A DNA stretch of 63,183 nt from JBBKWH01 sp037968855 (GCA_037968855.1 JBBKWH010000127.1:1-63183), one strand, 5' to 3'. Positions 45,092 to 54,014 are shown, numbered from the stretch's first letter. Numbers and translations are program-made. Notes: generated by a model not told the origin, from the letters alone.

Positions 45092-45637
45092 TTACGGCTG
45101 AGGCTTGACCGCCAAAAAGCGCTCAAGCATGTCGTCGTAGGTACCTTTGGCTTGCAAAATCAGATCGCATAATTCGCGTACTGCACCGCAACCTCCACTG
45201 GCTTGGGTGACCAAGTGTGCACGGCGACGAACTTCATGATGTCCGTTTGGTACAGTCACGGCAAAACCTGCCATGCTGAGTGCACCCAGATCCGGCCAGT
45301 CATCACCCATGTAGGCACAATCAGAAGGCTCGACACCCAGTTGACGGCAGGCTTCGGCTAAGGCAATTCCTTTGTCTTCGCGGCCTTGTACCACCAAATC
45401 AACACCAAGCGAATCCATCCGTTGACGGACAATATTGCTAGTACGGCCAGTAATGATGACGATTTTGACACCGGATTCTTGTACCAGCTTCATGCCGAGG
45501 CCATCACGCACATCAAAGGCTTTGATCTCTTCGCCACTGTTGCTAAAAATCAAACGGCCATCACTCAAGATACCATCAACATCCAACGCCAATACTTTGA
45601 TGTGGCGCGCGCGCTCTAAAATTGCATACGAGGCCAT
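45092..45637 (-). CDS. kdsC: 3-deoxy-D-manno-octulosonate 8-phosphate phosphatase KdsC
   Basis: HAD-family tetrameric phosphatase that yields Kdo for LPS inner core. 181 residues with catalytic DVDGILSDGRL (the nucleophile is the first Asp), IITGRTSNIVRQR and GDDWPDLGALSMAGFAVTVPNG. KdsC enzymes lack a cap domain, matching this length. It lies 4 bp after kdsD and 5 bp before lptC in the LPS operon. Confidence 0.96.
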   Translation of the reverse strand: MASYAILERARHIKVLALDVDGILSDGRLIFSNSGEEIKAFDVRDGLGMKLVQESGVKIVIITGRTSNIVRQRMDSLGVDLVVQGREDKGIALAEACRQLGVEPSDCAYMGDDWPDLGALSMAGFAVTVPNGHHEVRRRAHLVTQASGGCGAVRELCDLILQAKGTYDDMLERFLAVKPQP

Positions 45638-45641
45638 AACC

Positions 45642-46625
45642 TTAGCTGACTCCAGCAGAGAGAAAATCGTGCATATTCAGTGCGCCAATCAATACACCCG
45701 CTTCATTGGTCACCAATAGATGGCCAATAACGTCGTTTTTCATACGGGTTAATGCGTCAACGGCGCGGGTGCTTTCGACCATGGTGACAGGGTTGAGTGA
45801 CATGACGCGTTCAACCGGTGCATCAAGGTCGTAGTGTTGGTCCAGACTGCGGCGCAGGTCGCCATCAGTAAAGAGGCCAACCAGTTGATTCATATCGTTG
45901 ACCACGGCTGTCATGCCTAAGCGTTTGGTGGTCATTTCCATTAATGCATCGCTGATCGGCGTGGTGTTTTTGACCACGGGCAGATCATCGCCGCTGTGCA
46001 TCAGGTCGGCAAGGCGAGTCAGGAGACGACGACCTAATGCACCGGCTGGATGCGATAGGGCAAAATCATCTTTGGTAAAGCCACGCACTTCAAGCAAGGC
46101 AACTGCCAATGCATCACCCAAGGCCAATGTGGCGGTGGTGCTTGAGGTCGGGGCTAGACCCAGTGGGCAGGCTTCGCGCGCATTGCCCAAGGTTAAGGCA
46201 ACTGTGGCCAGTTGCGGTAAGGGGCCTTTACGGTCACGGCTAATACTAATCAGTGGGATACCGTAGCGTTGAACCACTGGCATCAGCGTCATGATTTCGT
46301 CGCTTTGGCCTGAGTTGGAGATGGCAAACAGCACATCGCCTTGTACCAGCATGCCCAAGTCGCCATGAGCTGCTTCACCAGGATGCATAAAAAATGATGG
46401 TGTACCTGTGGAGGCAAAGGTTGCAGCAAGTTTACGGCCAATATGACCAGACTTGCCCATGCCTGTAATGACGACACGCCCAGTACACGCGAGTAAAAGC
46501 TCGCAGGCATGATCAAAGCGACTATCGAGCTCATGGATCAATACGTCCAGTGCGTGTTGCTCTGTCCGTAAGGTCGAAAAAGCGCTCGACAAAAAACGAG
46601 ATGATTTTAAAGCTGGGTTGTTCAC
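45642..46625 (-). CDS. kdsD: Arabinose-5-phosphate isomerase KdsD
   Basis: Converts ribulose-5-phosphate to arabinose-5-phosphate, the first Kdo-specific step. 327 residues: an SIS domain (about 40-180, VVITGMGKSGHIGRKLAATFASTGTPSFFMHPGEAAHGD) followed by two CBS domains (about 205-325). The sequence LGDALAVALLEVRGFTKDDFALSHPAGALGRRLL is characteristic. It is the first gene of the kdsD-kdsC-lptC-lptA-lptB operon and is divergent from cysS. Confidence 0.95.
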   Translation of the reverse strand: MNNPALKSSRFLSSAFSTLRTEQHALDVLIHELDSRFDHACELLLACTGRVVITGMGKSGHIGRKLAATFASTGTPSFFMHPGEAAHGDLGMLVQGDVLFAISNSGQSDEIMTLMPVVQRYGIPLISISRDRKGPLPQLATVALTLGNAREACPLGLAPTSSTTATLALGDALAVALLEVRGFTKDDFALSHPAGALGRRLLTRLADLMHSGDDLPVVKNTTPISDALMEMTTKRLGMTAVVNDMNQLVGLFTDGDLRRSLDQHYDLDAPVERVMSLNPVTMVESTRAVDALTRMKNDVIGHLLVTNEAGVLIGALNMHDFLSAGVS

Positions 46626-46882
46626 CGTGAATCCTTAACTGACACAAAAGGGTGGATGCGGCCGAAAAAGCATTATTACAAACACTTTAGAGGAACACAA
46701 AAGTGTATTTGTCACAATCGCCTAAACCATCTTTTTGGCTGGGAGACAAAAGGTCTCGACAATCATACACAGCAAAGCTGGCAAATGGATGTGTTTGGTA
46801 TCGTTAACTGCCTGCGTTATGATCAGCGGTCTGATTTCATCGGCCAATTGTCGGCCTATTTACGTTGCGAGCACTGATCATC

Positions 46883-48310
46883 ATGCCCTTATCCCTATAC
46901 AACTCCGAAACCCGCCGTAAGCAGGTCTTTGTGCCTCGCGTTGCTGGACAGATCGGACTGTACGTCTGTGGAATGACGGTTTATGACTACTGTCATATTG
47001 GTCATGCCCGCGTCATGGTGTCTTTTGACATGATGGTTCGGTTTTTGCGTGCACAAGCATGGCAGGTAAAATATGTGCGCAACATCACCGATATTGATGA
47101 CAAGATCATCGCGCGTGCCAACGACAACAGCGAGTCTATTGATGACCTCACCGGACGTTTTATTGACGCCATGAATGAGGACGCCGATCGTCTAGGCTGC
47201 TTACGCCCAGATGAGGCCCCACGCGCCACTCAATATATTGATCAAATGCAGCACATGATCGGCACTTTAATCGACAAGCAGCATGCCTATGCCGTACCGA
47301 GTGGTGATGTCTACTATGCCGTCGAGTCTTTTCCTAGCTACGGTCGTTTGTCTGGCCGTAAGTTAGACGATATGCAAGCGGGCGCGAGTAACCGTGTTGA
47401 TGTAGAGACTGATAAAAAACATCCTTTTGACTTTGTGCTGTGGAAAGCGGCCAAGCCGAATGAGCCTGCATGGGCTTCGCCATGGGGACAAGGCCGTCCG
47501 GGTTGGCATATTGAATGTTCAGCCATGTCGACCTGCTGCTTGGGTAATCACTTTGATATTCATGGTGGTGGCGGTGATTTGATGTTTCCGCATCACGAAA
47601 ATGAGATTGCGCAAAGCGAAGGAGCAACCGGCGAAACGTATGTCAATGAATGGCTACATGTCGGCTTTGTGAATGTAGACGGCGAAAAAATGTCCAAGTC
47701 ATTAGGCAATTTTTTTACCATTCGTGATGTGATGCAACAGTTTGCGCCTGAAGTGATTCGTTATTTTATTGTGGCTAGTCATTATCGTAGCCCGCTCAAT
47801 TTTTCGGATAAGGCGTTAAGTGACGCCAAACAAGCATTATCACGTTTTTATTTAGCCCTAAATGCATTGCCAGTAAATCCAGTCACTAGCGAATTAGATG
47901 TGGAGCAGCAGGCAATGTTAGATCAATTTATTGCACGATTTAATACAGCAATGAATGATGATTTTAATACGCCAGAAGCGTTAGCGGTTTTGTTTGAAAT
48001 GACCCGTGAAATCAATCGTGCGATTACTGCTGATACCGTTAATTTTGCCTATACCTTGGCCAATCAAATGAAAGCGCTGGCTGAGGTATTGGGCTTGCTA
48101 GGTAGCGATCCACAAGCGTTTTTACAAGGTGAGGCTGATGCCGCAGATGGGTTGAGTGAAGCCGATATCTTGGCGCAGATTGCGGCACGTCAAGCCGCCA
48201 AAGCCGCCAAGGACTATGCTGGTGCGGATCAAATTCGCAAGGATTTGTTAGCCGCTGGTGTGGTGCTTGAGGACAGTCGTGAAGGCACCACATGGCGGCG
48301 CGGTAGCTAA
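46883..48310 (+). CDS. cysS: Cysteinyl-tRNA synthetase
   Basis: Charges tRNA-Cys. The 475-residue class I synthetase has a zinc site (YVCGMTVYDYCHIGHARV with the Cys and HIGH motif), WHIECSAM, FPHHENEIAQSE and the KMSKS loop (GEKMSKSLGNFF), ending in TTWRRGS as in the family. ATG 46883 aligns with homologues; an in-frame TTG 18 bp upstream adds no ribosome site. It is divergent from kdsD. Confidence 0.97.
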   Translation: MPLSLYNSETRRKQVFVPRVAGQIGLYVCGMTVYDYCHIGHARVMVSFDMMVRFLRAQAWQVKYVRNITDIDDKIIARANDNSESIDDLTGRFIDAMNEDADRLGCLRPDEAPRATQYIDQMQHMIGTLIDKQHAYAVPSGDVYYAVESFPSYGRLSGRKLDDMQAGASNRVDVETDKKHPFDFVLWKAAKPNEPAWASPWGQGRPGWHIECSAMSTCCLGNHFDIHGGGGDLMFPHHENEIAQSEGATGETYVNEWLHVGFVNVDGEKMSKSLGNFFTIRDVMQQFAPEVIRYFIVASHYRSPLNFSDKALSDAKQALSRFYLALNALPVNPVTSELDVEQQAMLDQFIARFNTAMNDDFNTPEALAVLFEMTREINRAITADTVNFAYTLANQMKALAEVLGLLGSDPQAFLQGEADAADGLSEADILAQIAARQAAKAAKDYAGADQIRKDLLAAGVVLEDSREGTTWRRGS

Positions 48311-48445
48311 GCGGTTGTTGCATAACTATCAACGATGGTGCTGGGTGATGAGCATGTTGAGTGCTTGTTTAGCCAGTAGGTCTAAAATGTAGTGGGGATG
48401 GATGCACAAAAAATGTCCGCTTGATGACAAAGTTTAGATTTGTCG

Positions 48446-48473
48446 TTGACAGGCCAAAAAAAATCGATAGAAT
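48446..48473 (+). promoter_or_regulatory. Promoter of tRNA-Gly
   Basis: A perfect TTGACA and a strong TAGAAT are separated by 16 bp, ending 43 bp before the mature tRNA 5' end. Confidence 0.75.
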
Positions 48474-48516
48474 GCGCATCACTGGTTTAAAACATTGTTT
48501 GAATCAGGCGATTTAA

Positions 48517-48592
<76 letters not shown>

Positions 48593-48596
48593 GTTT

Positions 48597-48628
48597 GGAA
48601 CAGGCCCCAAAACCTGTTCCTTTTTTTT
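48597..48628 (+). terminator. Terminator of tRNA-Gly
   Basis: GGAACAGG and CCTGTTCC form a perfect 8-bp stem with an 8-nt loop, then T8. Confidence 0.92.
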
Positions 48629-48673
48629 GCCTAAAATTTAATAAAATGCTGCGCTGCATGCAGATGAGGCGTG

Positions 48674-49177
48674 TCAGTCTGCATCGTCTGTCCAGCGCAA
48701 TGCTTTTTGGCAGGTCTGCCCATCAAAGCCCCGATATTGCAAAAAACGCAATTGGCGGGCTTTTTCTTTTTGATCGGTCGGTAGTGCTTCGCCAAATTTT
48801 TTGACCCGTAATGCGACAGCCATGGCTAACCAGTCGGTTTCGGCCAGTGTGTCGGTGGCAAGGTTGGGGTCAAGCTCTCGGCTTTTTAAATCTTGTTTAA
48901 TTCGTGCAGGACCACGACCTTTGCGTAAATTGGTGCGTACGGCGGTTTGTGCCGTTCGGCTGTCGTTTTGGTAGTCTTTTTCGACAAACTCTTCGATCAA
49001 CTCGGCAACTTCCGCATGATCAGCACCGCTTTGTAGCAACTTGTCATGTAAGGCTTGTTTGGACCATTCACGACGGCCAAGCAGGGCAAAGGCAAGGCCA
49101 CGCAGTCGTGCGCCCGTAGGTGGGAGGTCATTATTGGTGTTGTTGTCTGTATTGGCTTTTTTGCGTGGTGGATACAT
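48674..49177 (-). CDS. recX: RecA regulator RecX
   Basis: A 167-residue inhibitor of RecA filament extension, made of three-helix tandem modules: LRGLAFALLGRREWSKQALHDKLLQSGAD, VAELIEEFVEKDYQNDSRTAQTAVR, and RARQLRFLQYRGFDGQTCQKAL at the end. The first 20 residues (PPRKKANTDNNTNND) are polar and probably disordered. The ATG at 49177 has AGGA 8 nt upstream, placed immediately after the T tract of the recA terminator. It is thus probably made by readthrough of that terminator, as in E. coli. Confidence 0.92.
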   Translation of the reverse strand: MYPPRKKANTDNNTNNDLPPTGARLRGLAFALLGRREWSKQALHDKLLQSGADHAEVAELIEEFVEKDYQNDSRTAQTAVRTNLRKGRGPARIKQDLKSRELDPNLATDTLAETDWLAMAVALRVKKFGEALPTDQKEKARQLRFLQYRGFDGQTCQKALRWTDDAD

Positions 49178-49190
49178 GGAGTTTGTCCTA

Positions 49191-49229
49191 AAAAAAAGCC
49201 GTCCACACATGGATCACGGTGGACGGCTG
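49191..49229 (-). terminator. recA terminator, between recA and recX
   Basis: On the minus strand AGCCGTCCAC and GTGGACGGCT form a perfect 10-bp stem followed by T8. It lies 22 bp after the recA stop and just before the ribosome site of recX. Confidence 0.92.
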
Positions 49230-49251
49230 GAATAACGCGCGGTTTAGGGCG

Positions 49252-50301
49252 TTATGCGTCTACAGGCTCGGCATCTAGATCAATCTCTGCTTCGGCGCTG
49301 GTATCGGCTTTGACCAATAAGCGTTTACGAACTTCAGCATCAATCTCGGCCGCCATCTCTGGATGTTCTTCCAGATGGCGGACAGCGTTATTTTTGCCTT
49401 GACCGATTTTGCTGCCTTGGTAGGCATACCATGCACCAGATTTTTGGATAATGTCTTGACCAGAGGCCAGATCAACCAGCTCGCCCAAACGGTTAGTACC
49501 TTGGCCGTACATGATCTGGAACAATGCTTCGCGGAAGGGTGGAGCCACTTTGTTTTTGACCACTTTGACACGTGTCTCAGAGCCAACGGTGACATCGCCT
49601 TCTTTGATCTGACCAATGCGACGAATGTCCAAACGCACGGATGCATAGAACTTGAGTGCGTTACCACCAGTAGTCGTTTCTGGGCTACCAAACATGACGC
49701 CAATCTTCATACGGATCTGGTTAATGAAGATCACCATACAGTTGGAACGTTTTGCATTACCAGTGATTTTACGCAGGGCTTGGCTCATCAGGCGGGCATG
49801 CAAGCCAACGTGTGAATCACCCATGTCGCCTTCAATTTCAGCACGTGGGGTTAGCGCGGCGACCGAGTCAACCACGATCATATCGACTGCACCAGAGCGT
49901 ACCAACATGTCGGCAATTTCTAATGCTTGTTCACCGTTATCTGGCTGCGAGATCAATAGACTGTCAATATCGACACCTAGCTTGCGTGCATATTGTGGAT
50001 CAAGGGCATGCTCGGCATCGATAAAGGCTGCTGTTCCACCTTGTTTTTGGCATTCAGCAATCGCTTGTAGGGTCAATGTGGTTTTGCCGGATGACTCTGG
50101 GCCATAGATTTCGACGATCCGGCCTTTAGGCAAGCCGCCAATGCCCAGTGCAATGTCTAGACCCAAGGAGCCAGTAGAAATGGCTTCGACGGCGGCAATC
50201 GCATTACCATCGCCCAAGCGCATGATGGTGTTTTTACCAAATTGCTTTTCGATCTGGCTTAAGGCGGCATCGAGTGCTTTACTTTTGTTATCGTTCATCA
50301 T
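49252..50301 (-). CDS. recA: Recombinase A
   Basis: Forms filaments on single-stranded DNA for strand exchange. 349 residues: the N-terminal helix (ALSQIEKQFGKNTIMRLGD), Walker A GPESSGKTTLTLQ, L1 and L2 loops (IEGDMGDSHVGLHARLMS; FGSPETTTGGNALKFYASVRLDIRR) and the C-terminal domain ending in an acidic tail (AEAEIDLDAEPVDA). No CTGT-N8-ACAG SOS box was found in the 50302-50490 upstream region, consistent with Moraxellaceae lacking LexA. Confidence 0.98.
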   Translation of the reverse strand: MMNDNKSKALDAALSQIEKQFGKNTIMRLGDGNAIAAVEAISTGSLGLDIALGIGGLPKGRIVEIYGPESSGKTTLTLQAIAECQKQGGTAAFIDAEHALDPQYARKLGVDIDSLLISQPDNGEQALEIADMLVRSGAVDMIVVDSVAALTPRAEIEGDMGDSHVGLHARLMSQALRKITGNAKRSNCMVIFINQIRMKIGVMFGSPETTTGGNALKFYASVRLDIRRIGQIKEGDVTVGSETRVKVVKNKVAPPFREALFQIMYGQGTNRLGELVDLASGQDIIQKSGAWYAYQGSKIGQGKNNAVRHLEEHPEMAAEIDAEVRKRLLVKADTSAEAEIDLDAEPVDA

Positions 50302-50490
50302 GAAACCTCTTAAAAATCAGTTGGATGGATGGTGTTAGGTGTGCAGTAGGCTGTTTGGTGCGTGCCGTTGCAGTACAGCTATAGTGTCAAAGAATAGGAG
50401 GCTTGAATAGCCATTAAACTGTGCGGTGCGACATCATTTGTCGCATGGTCGCGACTGTTTTTGTCGTGAGTCTACAAAAGATCAGCAGAC

Positions 50491-50958
50491 TCAATAGCCT
50501 TCGTCTTCGCTGCTATAACCCGCTTGGCTGGTGTTGATATGATCATGCTGAAAACGATGGATCTGTCGACGGTCACGCTTGCTGGGCCGGTGCTCTGGCC
50601 GCGCCAGATTGGACAGTTTGCGGTGTGCGGCAATCAATTCACGCTTGGCAATACTGGGGGCGGTTTCTTCATATAATAATTGGGCAGCGGGTGCGCCACC
50701 CCGTTGGGCAGAGAGTGCCTTGATCTCGACGGTTTTTTCTTCAAAGCCCTGTCGAATGGTCAGCTCCATACCGACACGAACTTCTTTGCTGACCTTAACT
50801 CGATCATGTTGACAATGCACTTTACCGCCTTCAATGGCGTCTTTGGCTGCACTACGGGTCCGAAAAAAGCGAGCTGCCCATAACCACTTGTCAATCCGCA
50901 TGCTTGAGACATCATGACTGGCATGGATACTGTCATCTTTACGCATGGATCGCGCCAT
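50491..50958 (-). CDS. hslR: S4-domain heat-shock protein Hsp15
   Basis: Binds stalled 50S subunits that carry peptidyl-tRNA and helps recycle them. 155 residues: the S4 RNA-binding domain (about 18-80, MRIDKWLWAARFFRTRSAAKDAIEGGKVHCQHDRVKVSKEVRVGMEL) with a basic C-terminal tail (RPSKRDRRQIHRFQHDH). The acidic end SSEDEGY is unusual. GGAGG stands 7 nt before the ATG chosen; an upstream start is unsupported. It is on the same strand as yrfG, its E. coli neighbour. Confidence 0.92.
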   Translation of the reverse strand: MARSMRKDDSIHASHDVSSMRIDKWLWAARFFRTRSAAKDAIEGGKVHCQHDRVKVSKEVRVGMELTIRQGFEEKTVEIKALSAQRGGAPAAQLLYEETAPSIAKRELIAAHRKLSNLARPEHRPSKRDRRQIHRFQHDHINTSQAGYSSEDEGY

Positions 50959-51159
50959 TCGATTGCCTCCGTTCGTTACATCTGGTCTGAGGTTGGCATG
51001 TTGCAGCACACGTTATCGCATGCGGCCATGCCGCTATACATTTGGGGGCGATTTGACTGATCACAAGCCTTTGGGCTTAGTTTTTAAATAGCCTAAGTCA
51101 ATAAAACTGGATCGACAACACAAAGCCAGTGCAGGCTGGTCACCACATTGATCAATCAG

Positions 51160-51831
51160 CTAGGCGCTATGCATGTCTTTAATCAGATCAGTCAAATGAT
51201 TCAGCGCTGGATGACGCAGGCCAAACCGTGGTGGGAGCAAGCTATCTGGCTGAGCAATACCGCGTACATGCAGGCCAAACTGTTTGGCGGCATCAAGCAC
51301 GGGTTCGCTATCGTCAATCAGCAAGGTGGCATCGGGTTCAAAAAAATACTGTTGTTGTAGACTAGGCCAAAAGGCTGCTTGTTCTTTGGCGTGGCCGATG
51401 TCGTGGCTACAGATAATCTGTTCAAAGCGTCCGGCTAAGTTGGCTTTGTCGAGCTTGATGTCCAATACGATGGGGTGTGCATTGGTCACTAGCCACAGGG
51501 TTTTACCGGCTTTGTCTAAGGCATCTAGTGTTTCGTGTACCCCGTCACGCAGGGCAATTCGATCACGATGGCGCATCTTGAGGGTTTCTAGATCAATGCC
51601 GAGGGTTTTGCTCCAAAATGAGAGCGAGTACCAGTTGAGCGTGCCTTCTTCTTGTTGAAACTGTGGTGCAAGAACACTGTGGGCGTGATCAACGGGGTGT
51701 TGGTTGGCATCGGCCCATGCGGCAGGCACCGCTTCGCGCCAAAAATAATTATCAAAGGCCAAATCAAGTAAGGTGCCGTCCATATCGAACATCACAATAT
51801 CGATGTTGTTCCATGCAATACTACTGCTCAT
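51160..51831 (-). CDS. yrfG: HAD-family nucleotidase, YrfG-like
   Basis: A 223-residue HAD phosphatase; E. coli YrfG hydrolyses GMP and IMP. Motif I FDMDGTLLDLAFDNYFW, motif II VTNAHP, and motif III/IV LLIDDSEPVLDAAKQFG are present, with an alpha-helical cap. Neighbouring hslR gives the E. coli yrfG-hslR pair, supporting the name. A 201-bp gap to hslR suggests separate transcription. It is divergent from cysQ. Confidence 0.9.
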   Translation of the reverse strand: MSSSIAWNNIDIVMFDMDGTLLDLAFDNYFWREAVPAAWADANQHPVDHAHSVLAPQFQQEEGTLNWYSLSFWSKTLGIDLETLKMRHRDRIALRDGVHETLDALDKAGKTLWLVTNAHPIVLDIKLDKANLAGRFEQIICSHDIGHAKEQAAFWPSLQQQYFFEPDATLLIDDSEPVLDAAKQFGLHVRGIAQPDSLLPPRFGLRHPALNHLTDLIKDMHSA

Positions 51832-51864
51832 ACCGCGTGTCCGTTTATTTGGAGAAAAATAACC

Positions 51865-52701
51865 ATGATGTCTAACGAAATCGATCCATTGCTAGCCGAT
51901 GTGGTGGCTTTGACCCAATCGGTTGGTGTTGCTTTATCTGCATTCTACGAGAATCCAGCGCATCTGAATATCACTCAAAAGTCTGACGATTCGCCGGTTA
52001 CCGCCGCTGATCTGGCTGCGCACCATCACATTGTGGCTGGACTGGCCCAGTTAACCCCGCATATTCCGGTGTTGTCCGAGGAGTCTACCGATCATGAGGC
52101 GCGGCATCAGTGGTCACGATTTTGGCTGGTTGACCCTTTGGATGGTACGCGTGAGTTTATTGAGCGTACGGGTGAGTTTAGCGTCAATATTGCCCTCATT
52201 GACGACGGCCAAGTGATTATGGCAGTGATTGGTGTGCCGGTAAAAGGCACGGTGTATGCCGTTGGTGGTGCTGGTCTGGTTTGGCAGGTTGATGCAACCG
52301 GTTGGCATCGTCGGTTGCCGCAGTTGAAGCCGATCACGGCACCATGGCAGATGGCGATTTCGCGCCAAGCTGGTCAGCAAAGAGCGGATCGCTATCAAGG
52401 CTTGTTGAATCAGTTAACGGTGCAGCAACGTGTCTTTGAGACTGTGCATGCAGGCAGTGCTTATAAGTTTTGTTTGATGGTTGATGGTGCGGTTGATGTG
52501 TATCCACGACTGCATCCAACCTCTGAGTGGGATACTGCTGCCGGACAAGGCTTGCTCGAAGCGTTGGGCGGTGGAGTTTATGACTTGCAAGGTCGGCCAT
52601 TTCGCTATAACCAGCGTAAAGGGATTTTAAACGGTTCGTTTATTGCGCTACGCGACCGGACGTGGCTACCCGATGTACTGGCACTGATCAAGACAACCTA
52701 A
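51865..52701 (+). CDS. cysQ: 3'(2'),5'-bisphosphate nucleotidase CysQ
   Basis: Removes the 3' phosphate from PAP (or PAPS), relieving sulfate-assimilation by-product stress, and often shows inositol monophosphatase activity. The 278-residue protein belongs to the IMPase fold: EES in VLSEEST, metal-binding WLVDPLDGTREFIERTGEFSVNIAL and the late SEWDTAAGQGLLEALGG. GGAG precedes the tandem ATG ATG start. Its downstream flank carries short repeats. Confidence 0.94.
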   Translation: MMSNEIDPLLADVVALTQSVGVALSAFYENPAHLNITQKSDDSPVTAADLAAHHHIVAGLAQLTPHIPVLSEESTDHEARHQWSRFWLVDPLDGTREFIERTGEFSVNIALIDDGQVIMAVIGVPVKGTVYAVGGAGLVWQVDATGWHRRLPQLKPITAPWQMAISRQAGQQRADRYQGLLNQLTVQQRVFETVHAGSAYKFCLMVDGAVDVYPRLHPTSEWDTAAGQGLLEALGGGVYDLQGRPFRYNQRKGILNGSFIALRDRTWLPDVLALIKTT

Positions 52702-52708
52702 ATCGATA

Positions 52709-52756
52709 GGATCAAACTGATTGGATCAAGACAATAGGATTAAAGCTAAGGATCAG
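52709..52756. repeat. Four short direct repeats after cysQ
   Basis: GGATCAA, GGATCAA, GGATTAA and GGATCAG start at 52709, 52723, 52737 and 52750, so the spacing is 14, 14 and 13 bp. The last copy is part of the following hairpin stem. Confidence 0.6.
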
Positions 52757-52780
52757 TTGAGATAAATAACTGATCCTTTG
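52748..52780. terminator. Hairpin between converging cysQ and MerR genes
   Basis: AAGGATCAGTT and AACTGATCCTT form a perfect 11-bp stem with a 9-nt loop. The T tract is only three or four long on either strand, so termination may be imperfect. Confidence 0.6.
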
Positions 52781-52816
52781 CGTCATGGATGACGTTGGCT
52801 GCGATCAATGCGTCAC

Positions 52817-53776
52817 TTATTGATCTCGTAGCATGCCGTGGGCACGACGCCATTGCAGCACACTAGAGCGAACAGACCCCAATGATTCAATAATGGTCAC
52901 ATCTTCGACCTCTCGGCGGGAGTTGCGCATACCACCACCACCGCACCAGATATCAACCGATAATGGCAAGCGGAAGCGTAGCTCTTCCAAAAATTCAATC
53001 GCCCGATTAGAGGGGTATGACGCGCTAAAGGACAGCAGTACCACATCAATTTGATGACGATTCACCGCGTTGTGAATTTCTCGAATCGGCATTTGTGCAC
53101 CAAATGAAATGGCATCGACTTCATCAACACGCAGCAAGGCTTCGACCATTAAGATACCAAGGGTATGTTGCTCGTCGGGTGCGGTGGTCAGCATCACCCG
53201 TGGCTTGCTGGTGCTTGGACGTAGGTTGGACATGGAGTGCCGAACAATACTTTGCACTTGTTCGGTATACAGATGCTCTTCATAAATTTCGATTACACCG
53301 CGCATCCATGCATCACCGACAAACGCGTTTGCATGCTGCATCAAGTCCATCACAAAGGCTTCAAGCCCCATACGAGTGACTTGATGGTTGAGGTATTGAC
53401 TGACTGCGTAAGGATCACGGCTTTTTAGGACTTCTAACAGTTCTTGTTCGAGCTTGGGCGGTGATTGAGTGGCAGCAGCAGGCGCTGGCTGATGGCTGTT
53501 GACCAGTTGCTCCAGCGCAGAAACCGTTAAATTAATGATTTTGCCTGGTCTAAAGCCACCATCGAGTAAGCGACGAATCACCCGTAGTTTGGCCACTTGC
53601 TCAGGTGGATAGACACGGTCACCTTGTGCGTCACGGTTGGGTGCAGGAAAGCCATAGCGTCGTTCCCACATGCGCAGAAGTTCTTTAGAAATCCCTGTTT
53701 CACGTTCGACAGCGTTAATCGGTAATAAGACCTGTGGAAGGTCATTGGCCAATGCCAGTGCTGCATCGTCTTTCAT
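52817..53776 (-). CDS. MerR-family regulator with B12-binding domain (CarH/LitR-like photoreceptor)
   Basis: A 319-residue protein in three parts: a MerR helix-turn-helix (about 15-85, NAVERETGISKELLRMWERRYGFPAPNR), a four-helix B12-capping domain (about 105-185) and a cobalamin-binding Rossmann domain (about 190-310). It keeps both photoreceptor signatures: Wx9EH (Trp157 to Glu167-His168) and ExHxxG (Glu202-Gln-His204-Thr-Leu-Gly207). In CarH/LitR these bind adenosylcobalamin, whose light-driven breakage dissociates the tetramer and releases DNA. ATG 53776 follows AGGAG; 40 extra upstream codons lack support. It lies next to a lipid-modification cluster, the usual partner of LitR. Confidence 0.9.
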   Translation of the reverse strand: MKDDAALALANDLPQVLLPINAVERETGISKELLRMWERRYGFPAPNRDAQGDRVYPPEQVAKLRVIRRLLDGGFRPGKIINLTVSALEQLVNSHQPAPAAATQSPPKLEQELLEVLKSRDPYAVSQYLNHQVTRMGLEAFVMDLMQHANAFVGDAWMRGVIEIYEEHLYTEQVQSIVRHSMSNLRPSTSKPRVMLTTAPDEQHTLGILMVEALLRVDEVDAISFGAQMPIREIHNAVNRHQIDVVLLSFSASYPSNRAIEFLEELRFRLPLSVDIWCGGGGMRNSRREVEDVTIIESLGSVRSSVLQWRRAHGMLRDQ

Positions 53777-53974
53777 GAGAACTCTCCTGACTCGCATGTC
53801 GTTACATACAGTCGATAGGTCATGGTGGTTGCGACAGGTCTTTGCCAAACCTCGCTCATGCACCATGACGTCTTGTACATTGAGATTGGACAACACACAG
53901 AATGTCTGGCTTTGTTCAGTCTAAATGCGTCGTCAATCAAAAAATCGGTTCTTTATTGAACAATCATAGCCTGA

Positions 53975-54007
53975 TTTATACAAGAATGGCATGCTTGTAT
54001 AAGTCAA
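53975..54007 (-). promoter_or_regulatory. Dyad operator/promoter upstream of the MerR gene
   Basis: TTATACAAG and CTTGTATAA (53976-54002) are perfect 9-bp inverted arms with a 9-nt spacer. On the minus strand they overlap a TTGACT (54002-54007) and TATAAA (53975-53980), 21 bp apart. A long spacer with a dyad inside is the classical MerR promoter arrangement. Confidence 0.6.
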
Positions 54008-54014
54008 TCGTAGG

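Noticed and set aside
50302..50490. LexA operator before recA
   Set aside because: CTGT and ACAG occur, but not with the required 8-bp spacing.
53777..53896. 40-residue N-terminal extension of the MerR protein
   Set aside because: AGGAG and an ATG at 53776 give a normal MerR N terminus; the extension starts without a ribosome site.
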